NCBI GenBank assembly: GCA_964059195.1
Contig: CAXKWD010000011.1
Location: 12,928,451 to 12,992,450, forward strand
Direction: 5' to 3'
Origin: Ectobius pallidus
Lineage: Eukaryota; Arthropoda; Insecta; Blattodea; Ectobiidae
Length of the DNA: 64,000 nucleotides
Part shown: one piece after another, positions 1 to 11,000 of the stretch
Layout: every line of letters starts with the position of its first letter
Position numbering within the stretch: the first letter of the stretch is position 1
The notes under the pieces: model-generated
Databases searched by the model: none
What the model saw: the letters and a program-made list of their open reading frames with translations, nothing else
Told to the model about the DNA's origin: nothing
Program-made: the position numbers and the translations under genes

Positions 1-71
1 CTGAAATCAGCTACAAGAGTCCGTCCGCTCTTTTTTCCCTACCTGTTCAAAAATAAACTAACTCTGTACAT

Positions 72-230
72 CTGCCTGTAGTCCTGGCTAGCGCAGTGAG
101 TATGGTGTTAGCTTTCTGTGCTCTAAGGTATTGGGTTCGATCCCGGCCCAAGTCGGTGAATAAATGTGACATGTACGTGTCTGTACATTTAACATGCACG
201 AAACTCCTGCGGGACAAAATTCTCACGCCT
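72..230 (+). repeat. tRNA-derived SINE, partial
   Basis: The stretch contains a tRNA-like promoter region with a near-perfect B box (GGTTCGATCCC at about 134-144). It is followed by a body ending near 'ctcctgcgggacaaaattc'. The same head and body occur in opposite orientation at 50030-50265 and, interrupted, at 43191-43625. Pol III-type SINEs have this layout. It is not a functional tRNA because no cloverleaf or acceptor stem can be drawn. Confidence 0.7.
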
Positions 231-1416
231 CGATTTATTTTTATTTTTTTCGTTTTATTTCGACAGCGAAACTTTGAAAATGGTATTACTAGCTATCACA
301 TTATTCTTTCTTGGTGTTTGCGTATAGACGTTTTTTCATTTAACAGAAAGTGCACGTTTATTTTAAGTAATAATGATAGGTATTGTAATGATTTCTACAT
401 GGCATTTGTTGATTTATAAAAATCTCGTCTAAAAATTAATATCTGGAGCCTATAAGAAAAAACAAACTTAAGTAAATGTAATGGCATACTTATATGTGAG
501 TCTAAGAGGACCCCCTCAGTCGAAAAAAATATAATAAAAATTCCTTGGTATTCTTAGGGTTGGAATTGTGTGAAATGAAAATTTATCTAATTTATTTCCT
601 TAAATTTAAAAAAAAAAGTATCTTGAACGAATGTAACGTAAAAGTTACAAAAACAAATTTAATCCTCCATTTTCCAGCGAATGACAACGTTACTACTTGT
701 AAACGTATAGAGGACGGAACACGTTGCTACTAAACTTCCGCATGATCTCCATCAACCGTGATGAGATTTCTGCATGCATGGGTGACGACAAAAGTACCAG
801 CAACTCTGCCTGCCTGTGTCTTTCTCCCAGTGCCTTCATACAAAATAGTATTGCCATGCTATAATTACTATAACGCCAGCTTAATACCCAATATGCCCTT
901 TGTAATTCCAAAGGCAAAGTCCGTAAGTATTTGTAAAACAACGACGCTACGAAACAGAATTGATTTTTTCACATAGACATGAGTTTTCAAACATTAAAAG
1001 GGAAGAAGTTGTTTGAAATTGATAGGAACTCTTTAGGCATGAGAAAGATAGAACAATAGAGAGAAAAAGGTGAAAGAGAGTGAAAGAGAGACGAGGCTCT
1101 GAACGTTTGAACATGTGTGTATTAGTTCGAGGAGACACTATTTACAGAAAAAGAGAGAGAGAGAGAGATAAAGAGAGAGAAAGAGAGGGCGAGAGAGAGA
1201 AGCAGACACATAGAGAAACAACGAAAGAACAGTTAGCGAGGAAAAGTGGAAGAGAGTCTATTACATCTTTGTGTGTATGAGAGAGAGAGAAATTGAGATA
1301 AGATATACTATGAATATAGAGGAGCGGCTGTAAAGATAATAATGGACAAGTGAAGTCGTAAATAATTAAAAAATTCCGTTCCTAAGTTAATAACCATGGC
1401 CTCATTTCGCTATATA
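231..1416. other. No gene seen; AT-rich with a GA-rich stretch
   Basis: Only short, low-complexity reading frames are present. Positions about 1141-1205 are a purine-rich GA/GAA stretch, which explains the Arg/Glu-rich translation there. Nothing else is recognised. Confidence 0.6.
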
Positions 1417-2142
1417 CAGTCAACTCTCGACATAATGCCACTATCCGTTCTCGAACATTTAGTGGCACAAAGCGAGAGTGGCACTAAAACGAAATTTAAT
1501 TTTTAAAATAAAAATGGCATAATACAATATTGCCTATGCATCTCCGACTAACAGTTTTCCCCCTCAATAATGAAAAATGTGATGCAATAGTCTACTGTCT
1601 AGTCTTTGGAAATCTTTCACTGTATTCACAGACTTCTCGTTTCTCTTGAAGTGTAACAAAATCTCTCTCCATTTGAACAATCTTACGAATAACTGTAGTG
1701 TAGTGTTTAACAGCTGAACGGACACTGGACTAAAAGAAGTGAAAATTTGGAATGTATCATTGTATGAAGGGCTCTTTCTACCTGGTCTACTCTCACGCGG
1801 GCTGTCTGTCCGACTTCTTAACATAGCTTCCTCATTCTACCGCACTATTATTTGCACATAGTGGCAGGGGAACACTCACTTCTTGGAAATACAGTACAGT
1901 ATGTTTCTTAAATAATCTTCCTAACATTCACGCCAGTTTTAAAAGAATTCTGCAACTGAAAAGAAATCACTGCAACCTACATTTTGTAAAAATCTTGTCT
2001 TATATTCACTGGCACTAAATGAAATGGCACAGTAACGAGGTTTCTTATTTATTTTATATGGGAGGAGATCCGTTTCCTTGCATTTAATGTCACAGTGTGA
2101 AGTTGGCACTGTAAAGAGGAGCCTTATATCGAGGGTTGACTG
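1417..2142. mobile_element. Non-autonomous pogo/Tigger-like element
   Basis: The left end (CAGTCAACTCTCGACATAA) and the reverse complement of the right end (CAGTCAACCCTCGATATAA) form terminal inverted repeats. They resemble pogo/Tigger ends. A TA precedes the left end, but the base pair after the right end is GA, so the TA duplication is not intact. The interior repeats 'gtggcac' motifs and has no transposase frame. Superfamily assignment is by end sequence only. Confidence 0.6.
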
Positions 2143-2324
2143 GATTGAATTTAGTGTTTGGTAACGTGTTTTTTAAAATTATTAGTTAGCTCAAGAATCA
2201 GTTATTTATCCAGCATAATAATATGTGGAATTTCATTCAATCAAAAGTCTCTACTGTCAAAGTTTTATAGTTTTATTTTTATCACTATTATTTATTGCAC
2301 CTAAGTGGACTTGTTTCTTTACAG
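2143..2324. other. No gene seen
   Basis: AT-rich spacer between a pogo-like element and an interspersed repeat. Nothing recognised. Confidence 0.5.
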
Positions 2325-2465
2325 AAATGAGTACCAGGAGCAATCCTGGGGGTAAAGGCGGCCGGTGTGTAAGGCTGACAACCTCACCACCCTCACGTGC
2401 CGAATGTCCAAAATCTGGGAACCTCAACCTCCTGGAATCCTCTGGGCTTCCATGGCCTGTCTAGG
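2325..2465 (+). repeat. Interspersed repeat, family shared with 46205-46350
   Basis: The segment from 'caatcctggggg' through 'gccgaatgtc' to the 'cctc' run recurs diverged at 46205-46350. At 46205 it follows a tRNA-like B box, so this is probably a SINE body. No coding capacity. Confidence 0.6.
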
Positions 2466-3048
2466 GATCAATTTACTTTAAGTGGACTTGTTTTACATAA
2501 GCCAGTTCATTTCCATGACGAAAAGTGTTGGTAATATTCCCACACAGCGCGCCCATCGCTAATATTTCAATCATCTCGCCGTCACTTGTAATGACACAAT
2601 TGATGTATAATAGAAATTGATGTGTTCAATTAGTTTGAGTGGTTTTAATCATGACATGCTTCATTCTAAAAGTTTTCGCTCGGTTAAACAGTAACAATAA
2701 ATGTAACTCCCTGGCTGCTCGATGTCTAATTTCTCGCCTTCCATAATCGACATAAAATCTTTGAGGATATGTGGAGTTTGTGATGGACAAAATGGGATCG
2801 GGGCAGGTTATCTCGGGGTCCTTCCGCCTAACCTACTCGTATCATTCCACCGTTGAACCATTCATCAGAATATGACCATTTGGTTGCAATAATGGAATTA
2901 ACCCTTAACCTCGGACGTGATTATTCTGTTACATTAACCCATAACCTTGAATGTGGGATATATTCTACCCAAGACAATTTTAAATTATAAGATATTTCCA
3001 TTAACGGACACCCAGCACCGGAGTGTGACTGTCTACCTTCCTAACAGT
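2466..3048. other. No gene seen
   Basis: Unremarkable AT-rich sequence with no sustained reading frame and no repeat that I can match elsewhere in the window. Confidence 0.5.
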
Positions 3049-3050
3049 TA

Positions 3051-3772
3051 GGGCTGTGTTCACCAACACGGATAAAATTTCTCGCTATCGTCGATAATAA
3101 AAACTACGATTAATCCATTATATTAAATAGCAAACCTTTCGGGTTTCACCACATAGTTTGTCACCTGGTTTTCGAAAGCTTGGTTTTTGTCTGCTACTTG
3201 TCTGACCCTTAATTTTTTCATAAAAGAACGGACGTCATCTGGCGGCGGTCGTGTGAAACAGCGGGGAGAAGACTGTCTATTGGCTACGTCCGGACGTGAA
3301 ATGTAAACCTTGCCATAGCAACGGAAAGTTTCCCCTCACGCTGTCTCTAGCTAGTAGTTCTACAAATGGTCACTAGATGTCTCACTATTTTGGGGGCGTG
3401 GCGTATAGCAGATAATTTCGTTTTTCCCTTGAATCTTGTGCGGAAATTAATGTCGTCATAAATGTCTAAGTACGGCATGCGTTCCTTTATCTATTAGGGT
3501 GCCTTATTCTGTGTTCTGCTTCATATTCCTCGTCGCTGTGATCATCTCTCATGTTGATCAGATGTTACAATTGCCTACGCGCCATCTTAATGTCGCAATT
3601 ATCTTGGTTTATCCTGTTTTGCCGGCTGATATTTCACCGGTAAAGCATTAGCTTGGATATTATCGAAAAACCAAGTTACTGTAGTTGGTGAAACGCAAAA
3701 TGGGGAATATAGCAGCTTTTCAGTCTAAAAACCAGGATCAGACAGATTATCGGCATTGGTGAACACAGCCCC
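3051..3772. mobile_element. Non-autonomous DNA transposon with GGGCTGTGTTCACCAA ends
   Basis: The left end GGGCTGTGTTCACCAA matches the reverse complement of the right end (GGGGCTGTGTTCACCAA, ending near 3772). The flanks are TTA on the left and TA within CTAG on the right. This fits a TA or degraded TTA target duplication, as in Tc1/mariner or PIF/Harbinger elements. No transposase frame is present. The superfamily is unresolved. Confidence 0.65.
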
Positions 3773-3774
3773 TA

Positions 3775-5869
3775 GTCGTCGATGGTTGTGAAAGACGGTT
3801 GTTTTCCTGGAGGTGAGTAACGATAATTATTAACTAAATTTTGAGTTAGGGTAGCAATTACCCCACGTCCAAGGTAATACTATTTTTTTTATTACCTATG
3901 ATAAATTAATTAAGAAGCAAGAGTTTATATGAACTGCCCTACACAATAATGACATGTAGCTGAGGAATCTGAACATACTCTACGACTTATCTATCACACA
4001 TCGTACCCGTGAGAATCACGCGCTACAGAACTGGGGTTTCTTCCTCACAATAGCATGATATTTAATAACATTTACAATCGAGCAACTCTCGCGACATTCG
4101 GCATCTACTGACCAATGGCAAGCTCAGTATTTTTACGGGAAAACGCCATTGTTGCGACGCGACAAAAGTTAAGTTGGAATTAAATTTTACCGTGCGACGC
4201 AGCTGAGAAGAGGGGAAGTCGAATGTATTTTGTTTCTTCAATAGCGACCACAGCCAGAGCAATTTATACGGGGAACGATACTACAATTTAGAGCAATAGA
4301 GGCTACAATTACAATTTATTAGATTTCTGTATGGTTTCCATTCATTCCAGGACGTGTTCAAGAAATTAAAATTACTGTTCTCAACCTATAACATTTCTTT
4401 ACAGCCCTTTCTTTGAAAAAATGTTCTTTTCCACGGTACAAAACTAAGCTCAAACTAACCACAACCTCAAAGTTAGTTAGAGCAATAGAGGCTCTGCTGG
4501 AAATACTGCTTCTCGCATTGAAAATTTATGTAGGCCTATTCTGTGTAAAGACCAGTGATTTTCAACAATAGGCCTATGCAATTCACACGTAATTTTGATA
4601 ATAGGATTCTGTATCCCGGTATCCGTCAAATCATTTCGGAATCAGGGTACCGTAATTCCCAAACAATAATAATTGACGCTCCCTTCTTTTTGGAATATAA
4701 TAGGACTGAAAGAATTCTTGAATTGAAGGTAGGCATTGCATGAAGATCCCAGTCAGTATTACTTATCCCCTATACAACGCGACGCGACGCGATATTGCAA
4801 TTACGCCGCATGTCGCGGGTGTCGTCCTATTGTAAATTCCACTTGAGTACCCGGAAGAGACAAGATGGTCACTCGTGTGTGTGGCCTTCATGAACAGCCC
4901 CATCCAAAGGTGATAACGCGTAAGCCAAAAGTGGAAGATGAGAGAGTTCTGGTCGAACCTATTGGTGAAAGAAAGCTGGGAGGAATCTAGGAGGTGAAGT
5001 TGTTAATTTATCGGGACTAGAGGCAATGGGGAAGATAGAAGAGTTAGGTAAAAAACAGAAACACGGATAAGTTATAGCAGGTTTATACTGTCAAGAACGT
5101 ATGGACCCAGAGTTCTGGAACACAAACTTAAACGCTTCATTTTCTGAACATTTGAAAATTATTATTTCTTATGGCCTACTATGGCCTATAGTAGGCTAAT
5201 AATAATAGTAGTAGTAGTAGTAATAACAATAATAATATAATAAATAAACAAGTAAATAATTAAACAGGTGCGTATTGTTGTCAATGTTATTCACTTCTAT
5301 TTCATTGTGCGTTACATTAGTTTACTGTTTTGAAGAGTTATGAATAAAATGTTTAATATATTTAAAAAAAACAGTAACAGCTTAAAAGCCGCCCCTTCAA
5401 ATCTGCCGCCCTAGGCAGCTGCCTAGCCTGCCTAGGCTTAACTACGGCACTGAACAAACCTTGATAAGCGACGTTACATATGATAGATTTAGCTCGAGTA
5501 TTAAATATGTAGGTTTAAACATTTTCCAAATTGTGTTCCATATTCAACTTACACCTTTCTTTATATAAGTTGGGAATCTGCAGAATATCTTCAAGCAGGG
5601 TAACATAATAACTACCTGAGTCTGCGTAAAAAACTCTTTAACTTAAATGGCAAGGAACTGGCTATCAATTTAATGGGAAGGTCGGACAGAGGCACGTCCC
5701 GGACCCAATGGGACCTCGACATACTTATATCCAATGACCCATATCGAAACGCTTCCCCAAACACAAAGTTGCAAGTAGCTGCAAGAAAGAAATGGCCAGC
5801 CTCATTCCCTTCCTCGCTGAACTCCCTAATGACGCCCTCCAACTTGCACGCACAGTGCAATAATAGTAG

Positions 5870-5907
<38 letters not shown>

Positions 5908-6374
5908 GTTATTCATTCAATAATGTAAGATTAGATAAGAGCATTTAGTACTACGCATGTAGTGGAGGATGCATAGAGTATATTAAAAACAAATATAATA
6001 ATAATGATAATAACGATAGTAAAAAGATTAATGATGAATAATAATAGTCATAATAATAAAATTAATAGCAACAACAATAATAATGTTTATAAATAAAACT
6101 TACTGAATAGCGTTTTTGTTTCTCTAGTCTTTTCCAAATAAATAAAATAATTATCAATTTTGGATTAAGAGCCCGTCCTATGAAAATCCAATTTTTTTAC
6201 CTCTTATGCCTAGGAGATATTTTAATGCATGACAATATTAAAATATCATACACGTCACGATTAATGCATTAATATCTGTTTTTGCGATCACCCATTCGTT
6301 ACCCACATTTAAAAAATAGGAAAGTGCAGATGCAAAACGAAATATTCTTATTACCAGAGACTTTTTTCAGAGTG
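3775..6374. other. No gene seen; microsatellite-rich
   Basis: There are AAT-type runs at about 5195-5240 and 5873-5905, and many short AAT tracts to about 6080. A segment ending at about 5452 (TTAACTACGGCACTG, reverse complement starting CAGTGCCGTAG) looks like a hAT-type transposon end, but I found no matching partner. Short frames at 5612-5948 are not recognised. Confidence 0.5.
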
Positions 6375-7062
6375 TTTACTAACACTCTCAGATTATGTTC
6401 TTCCTGCAGAGTAAGGAATCTTGTCTCACATCCTTATAATACAACCGGCTGGATAACTAACTATATTTTTTTATTTCTAGATTTCTGAACAGAAGACGAG
6501 AGTATAATATAATCTGAATTCCATCAAATCAAGCATTTCTTGATTTTACTCGACATCTAACTTCTGCCTTAATATTATTTGTGTCTGTAATTATTGCTTC
6601 GAGATATTTGAATTTCTTCACTAGTTCGAATGCTTTATTGGCTATTTTAATATCTTGTAGCGCATTACTTTGATGTATCATGGCCACGTAGTTAGTTATT
6701 TTTCTGTGTTAGTTTCCAATCCAAAATTCCTGTAGGCATCGAAAAGGCCTTCTGCAATTCCCTAGATTGTATTTATGTCATCGCCCAACATACCAACACC
6801 ATATGCGTTTGATTGCCATATAATTTTAGGCCTACTTTTGTTTCCTTAACTCTCCTAATGAAAAAATAAAGGCGATAATGAATCTCCTTGCTTCAAGCCA
6901 TTCTTAATGGCAAACCTATCTGATATAAGTTTCCCTACCCTGACTGTACTATAGGTTTCATTTAGACACATTTTGATCAGCATAACTAACTTTGTGGTAT
7001 CGCAAACTCAATGAGGATATTGTAAAATTTTTCTCGCCTAGCTATATCATATGTTTTTTTTT
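6375..7062 (-). pseudogene. Decayed LINE reverse-transcriptase fragment
   Basis: The sequence parallels, at lower identity, the reverse-strand LINE at 44310-45340. It shares 'ctctcagattatgtt', 'tctgaacagaagacgag' and the stretch encoding the RT palm region. It has many stops and indels. The large palindromic element sits about 35 bp beyond its recognisable end. Confidence 0.7.
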
Positions 7063-7094
7063 TTTTAAATCTATATATTGCAAATATGACTATA

Positions 7095-7100
7095 AAACTT
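7095..7100. repeat. Left target-site duplication AAACTT
   Basis: Exact 6-bp direct match to 23169-23174, immediately outside the first AG of the element. Six-bp duplications are characteristic of Polinton/Maverick integration. Confidence 0.85.
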
Positions 7101-7162
7101 AGTAGTGGTGTTTTCTGTGTAACCCCTGCGGTGGCGCACTGAATGCAACCCGCAATACAGGG

Positions 7163-7253
7163 GCCGCCACCGTGTATTGCAGGGGCAATACAAGGTGGCG
7201 GCGTAGGGGAAGGTGGCGCGTAGGGGAAGGTGGCGCGTAGGGGAAGGTGGTGT
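7163..7253 (+). repeat. Subterminal hairpin and 17-bp minisatellite, left arm
   Basis: 7163-7180 and 7185-7202 can form an 18-bp GC-rich stem with one mismatch and a 4-base loop. Three tandem 17-bp units (GTAGGGGAAGGTGGCGC) follow at 7203-7253; the last is altered at its end. Such structure next to a terminus could act in replication or end recognition. That role is inference. Confidence 0.7.
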
Positions 7254-7317
7254 CCTCAACTACCGGCCCCCCAGGTCAGCCAGTCCCCCACCCACTGCCC
7301 TTTGGTCACCTGGGTGC

Positions 7318-7640
7318 TAGCATGCTTATTGATCATAGCTCTGGATGCTAGCGCCACAACGGCCTAAGTGTTTAATTATTGGTAATATTGTTAATATTGG
7401 TATTTATTAGCTTGCGCCCTTATTGAACATAGCTCTTAAGTCAATCTGGGTGCTAGCGCCCTTTGCTCCGCCTGTGTGTGTAGAACAAAGGCCTAAGTGT
7501 TTAATTATTGGTAATATTGGTAATATTGGTAATTATGAGCTTGCGCCCTTATTGAACATAGTTCTTTAATCCATCTGGGTGCTAGCGCCCTTTGCTCCGC
7601 CTGTGTGTGTAGAACAAAGGCCTAAGTGTTTAATTAATGG
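7318..7640 (+). repeat. 129-bp tandem repeat array, left arm
   Basis: The marker GGCCTAAGTGTTTAATT begins at about 7361, 7490 and 7619, a period of 129 bp. Each unit also holds a GCTAGCGCC block and short 'ggtaatatt' repeats. The first unit is partial. The array lies between the terminus and the polymerase promoter. Confidence 0.85.
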
Positions 7641-7699
7641 TAATATTTGTGAGTTTGTAATATTATTGCAGGCTTGCGGGTTCCAGACGTGATGCAGCT

Positions 7700-8046
7700 G
7701 CGCGTACTAGAATAGCCCGGCTCACCGCGCGGGAGGTCCCGCATGCACACATGCTGTCTCGCACGGCAGAGCCGCATCTATGCGTACCAGAATAACACAG
7801 TTCGTCACGCGTGGGGCCCAAGCGTACGCGTTGTACTCTAGCGTATGTCAATGTTGCAGTACATGTCATATAATATTATTGTGTTGTCCGGCAGATGTTA
7901 TCCAACAGCCACGCGTCTGAAAATAACCCAGCCTAGCGCAGCAGTGGCCCCCCGCTTGTATACCGACGCCGTACCTACGCGTGGTGACCGTGGTCCCTAG
8001 CGTGAGCCGATATAAATACACATGCTGCAGGCGATTTCGCTCATTC
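7700..8046 (+). promoter_or_regulatory. Promoter of the zinc finger-PolB gene, left arm
   Basis: TATAAATA lies at 8011-8018 and a TCATTC initiator match at 8041-8046, about 30 bp apart, the spacing expected for an arthropod RNA polymerase II core promoter. Upstream are three diverged GC-rich repeats (near 7704, 7792 and 7908), each with an 'agaata(g/a)c' core followed by a G/C-rich tail. They are candidate binding sites. The predicted transcript start excludes the upstream in-frame ATG at 8022 and favours the ATG at 8064. Confidence 0.65.
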
Positions 8047-8063
8047 AACGGATAGCAGCCGAC

Positions 8064-11000
8064 ATGGAAGGTACTACTACTGGATTCTTCAAGTGCTCAG
8101 AGTGCGATGCCAAGTATAGGCATAAACGAGACCTGAACCGGCACGTGAGGCAAAGGCATACACAAAGCCATTTCTCCTGTGTTTCGTGTGGGGCTTCATT
8201 TACCCGTCGCGATGTATTGACCAGACATGTGCGGGAGGCACACTCTAACAGTCAACTAGTCTGTGTTAAATGTGGAAAAAGTTTCTCCTGTCAACGTTAT
8301 CTAAACGACCATTTGGAATCTACCCATAATCCAATGAATCCTAATGAAATGTACAGACAACGTGAAGCCAAGACACCGAGACCTACGTCAATAGTCATCG
8401 AACCCGGGTCACCTGCAGCCGGGCCATCAACAGCCATTGAGCCAAGGACAGCGGTAGCGAGACCACAGACCAACCCATCGGTACTAAGCCAGCCTGATGT
8501 GTCCAATGAACCAAGTCCACGGACAGCCAGACAATCAGTGTTGAGAACAGCTTTGGGCGGCCAAGCCATTGATTACTCGGTACGTGTGTTATATATTAAT
8601 GTGTTATATATTAGTGTGTTACTTCCGAGACAACTCGCCTCATAAGTTTTTTTTTTGTTACAGCCTTTCGCCGTGCCAGATGCAAACACGCATCCCATTG
8701 CAGTATCATCTCAGCAAACTGCAGACGGTGGCCAAGGAGTCGCGCCCCATCACATGCCAGATGTTAACGTGCAGACACAAGGATCCATCTCATCGCATGC
8801 GGTGACAGATATCGGCAGCCGTTATAATGTGGGGGGAGCTCTCACCGCTCACGGCAGCCAAGCAGTCTCGCAGTCAGTCAACAGACATGGGGCCGCTACT
8901 CAGTCTGATGTGAGTAGCTTACTACAATCACATGTTTTTTTACGCTAATGTTTACATGGTTTTTCTATATGTTATGCTAATGTATACATTGTATTAATTC
9001 TTACAGAATGATTTTCGCAAAGTGGACTCAGCCTTCAGATCGAGAATCGCTACATATGCAGCAACCAATATCCCGCAAGGGGACCTGGAGAGCGGCCTAG
9101 CAGCCTACAAACCCAAGATGGAGGCACTGGTGAGGGACTCTATCCAACAATTTAAGTCTGTAAAATTCAATATTTTTGTGGAATGTGGTTTTGAGAACTT
9201 GGAAGGAAAATCCACTCTACGTAATTTCAAATCAAAAAACGAGGTAGCTGTTGTAACGACCAACCTATCAGAACTGTTAGATAAACAAATAGAGAAAATT
9301 CAACAGGAATATCAAGACGTAGCCTTACGAGGGTCTGGGTTCATGTTCAAATCCATACATAAAATCGAATTACGCGTCAACCATTATAAACCTTTTACAG
9401 GTAGGAAATTCATGCTCCTACCCGAACGTTTTAGGCATTCAAAATCTCTAGTGAACATTGACAATCATGACGATTATTGTTTCAAGTACTGCATCTTGGC
9501 GAAATTTATAGAGGTAGGTAATGACTTATGGCCTAGCTATCTCGGGAACCAAGAATTATCTGACAGATACGACTGGAGCTGTGTAAAATTCCCGGTAGCA
9601 TTACAAGACATTGGTAAATTTTCTAAATTAAATAACATATCGATCAATGTGTTTGGTTTAGATGACAATGCGGAAGTATACCCAATCAAAATTGCTGATA
9701 AGGAGTTGGACGACCATAGAGACTTGCTCTATGTCTGCGATGAAGCAAATTCACATTATGTCTTAATTTCTGATTTCAACGCATTCATTAGGCCTTTTGT
9801 CACATCGGACAAGCGTCAAGTCAAAGTATGCAAACGATGTTTTACGCACTTCCAGTCGTATAAAGGTGAGTCAGCCGACCAGAGACTTGAGGCTCATTTG
9901 GCTGTATGTAATTCGTTCTCACCCGTCAGGTGTGAATTTCCTAAACGTCTGGAAGTAAGTTTCACTAAGCATGAGTATTCGCAGAAGATTAGGTTTGTGA
10001 TCTATGCGGATTTTGAGTGCTTATTGGAGCCTATTGCCGGATGTCAAAATGAACCTACAAAATCCTGGACTCAAAAGTATCAAAAACATACACCTTTCAG
10101 TTACGCCTATTTTATTAAGGACTTGGAAGGCGAACATTCAAATCTGCGGCTATACAGAGGACCCGAGGCAGGAGCCCATTTTATGAGTTCTCTTGTAAAA
10201 GACGTAAAGTCCATAGATGCCATTTTAAACTGTGAAATAAAACCCATGATCCCTCTCACGGCAGAACAGAACAACCAGTATATGACCAGCACCATCTGCC
10301 ATATCTGTAAACAAGGTAACTTCACCGAAGAAAATTACAAAGTCCGTGACCACTGCCACGTGAGCGGTCGGTTCAGAGGTGCAGCACACAGAAACTGTAA
10401 CCTAAATTATAGGAACCAGTCTTTTGTCCCTGTTGTGCTACACAACCTGTCCAACTATGACTCACACTTCATTGTGACAGAGTTAGGTTTTGACAAGAAC
10501 CGTATCAATGCCATTTGCAATACCCAGGAGAAATACGTGACATTTTCTAAATTTATTCCCTCCTCTTATTTGAAGCGGGGAGGTATGGAACTAAGATTTA
10601 TAGATTCGTTTCGATTCATGGCCAGTAGCCTGGAGAAGCTAGCGGACAATCTTCCCAAGCAGAAATTTATAGAAACCAGAAATTCGTTTGGTGACAAAAC
10701 CGATTTGGTAAGTCGCAAGGGAGTCTTCCCCTACGACTATGTGTCGTCCTACGAAGTTCTAGATGAGGCAAAATTACCGCCTAAAGAGGCGTTTTACAAC
10801 AAACTCAGCAATGCGGGTGTTTCAGATCGAGACTACTCTCATGCTGTCAATGTGTGGCAATCATTTTCGGTCAACTCATTAGGAGAATATTCAGACCTAT
10901 ATTTAAAAACAGATGTTCTGATTTTGACCGATGTTTTCGAGAATTTTAGGCAAATGTGCCATGATACCTATGGGCTAGATTGCCTTTATTACAGTACTGC

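Noticed and set aside
134..144. A tRNA gene at the window start (and at 56346 and 40300)
   Set aside because: Only the A/B-box region is tRNA-like. Stems do not pair, and the tails match SINE bodies elsewhere in the window.
8022..8645. Taking the ATG at 8022 and the stop at 8646 as a separate 207-aa zinc finger protein
   Set aside because: The ATG lies 4 bp after the TATA box, upstream of the predicted transcript start. Beyond 8579 the frame runs through a consensus donor into low-complexity AT-rich sequence.
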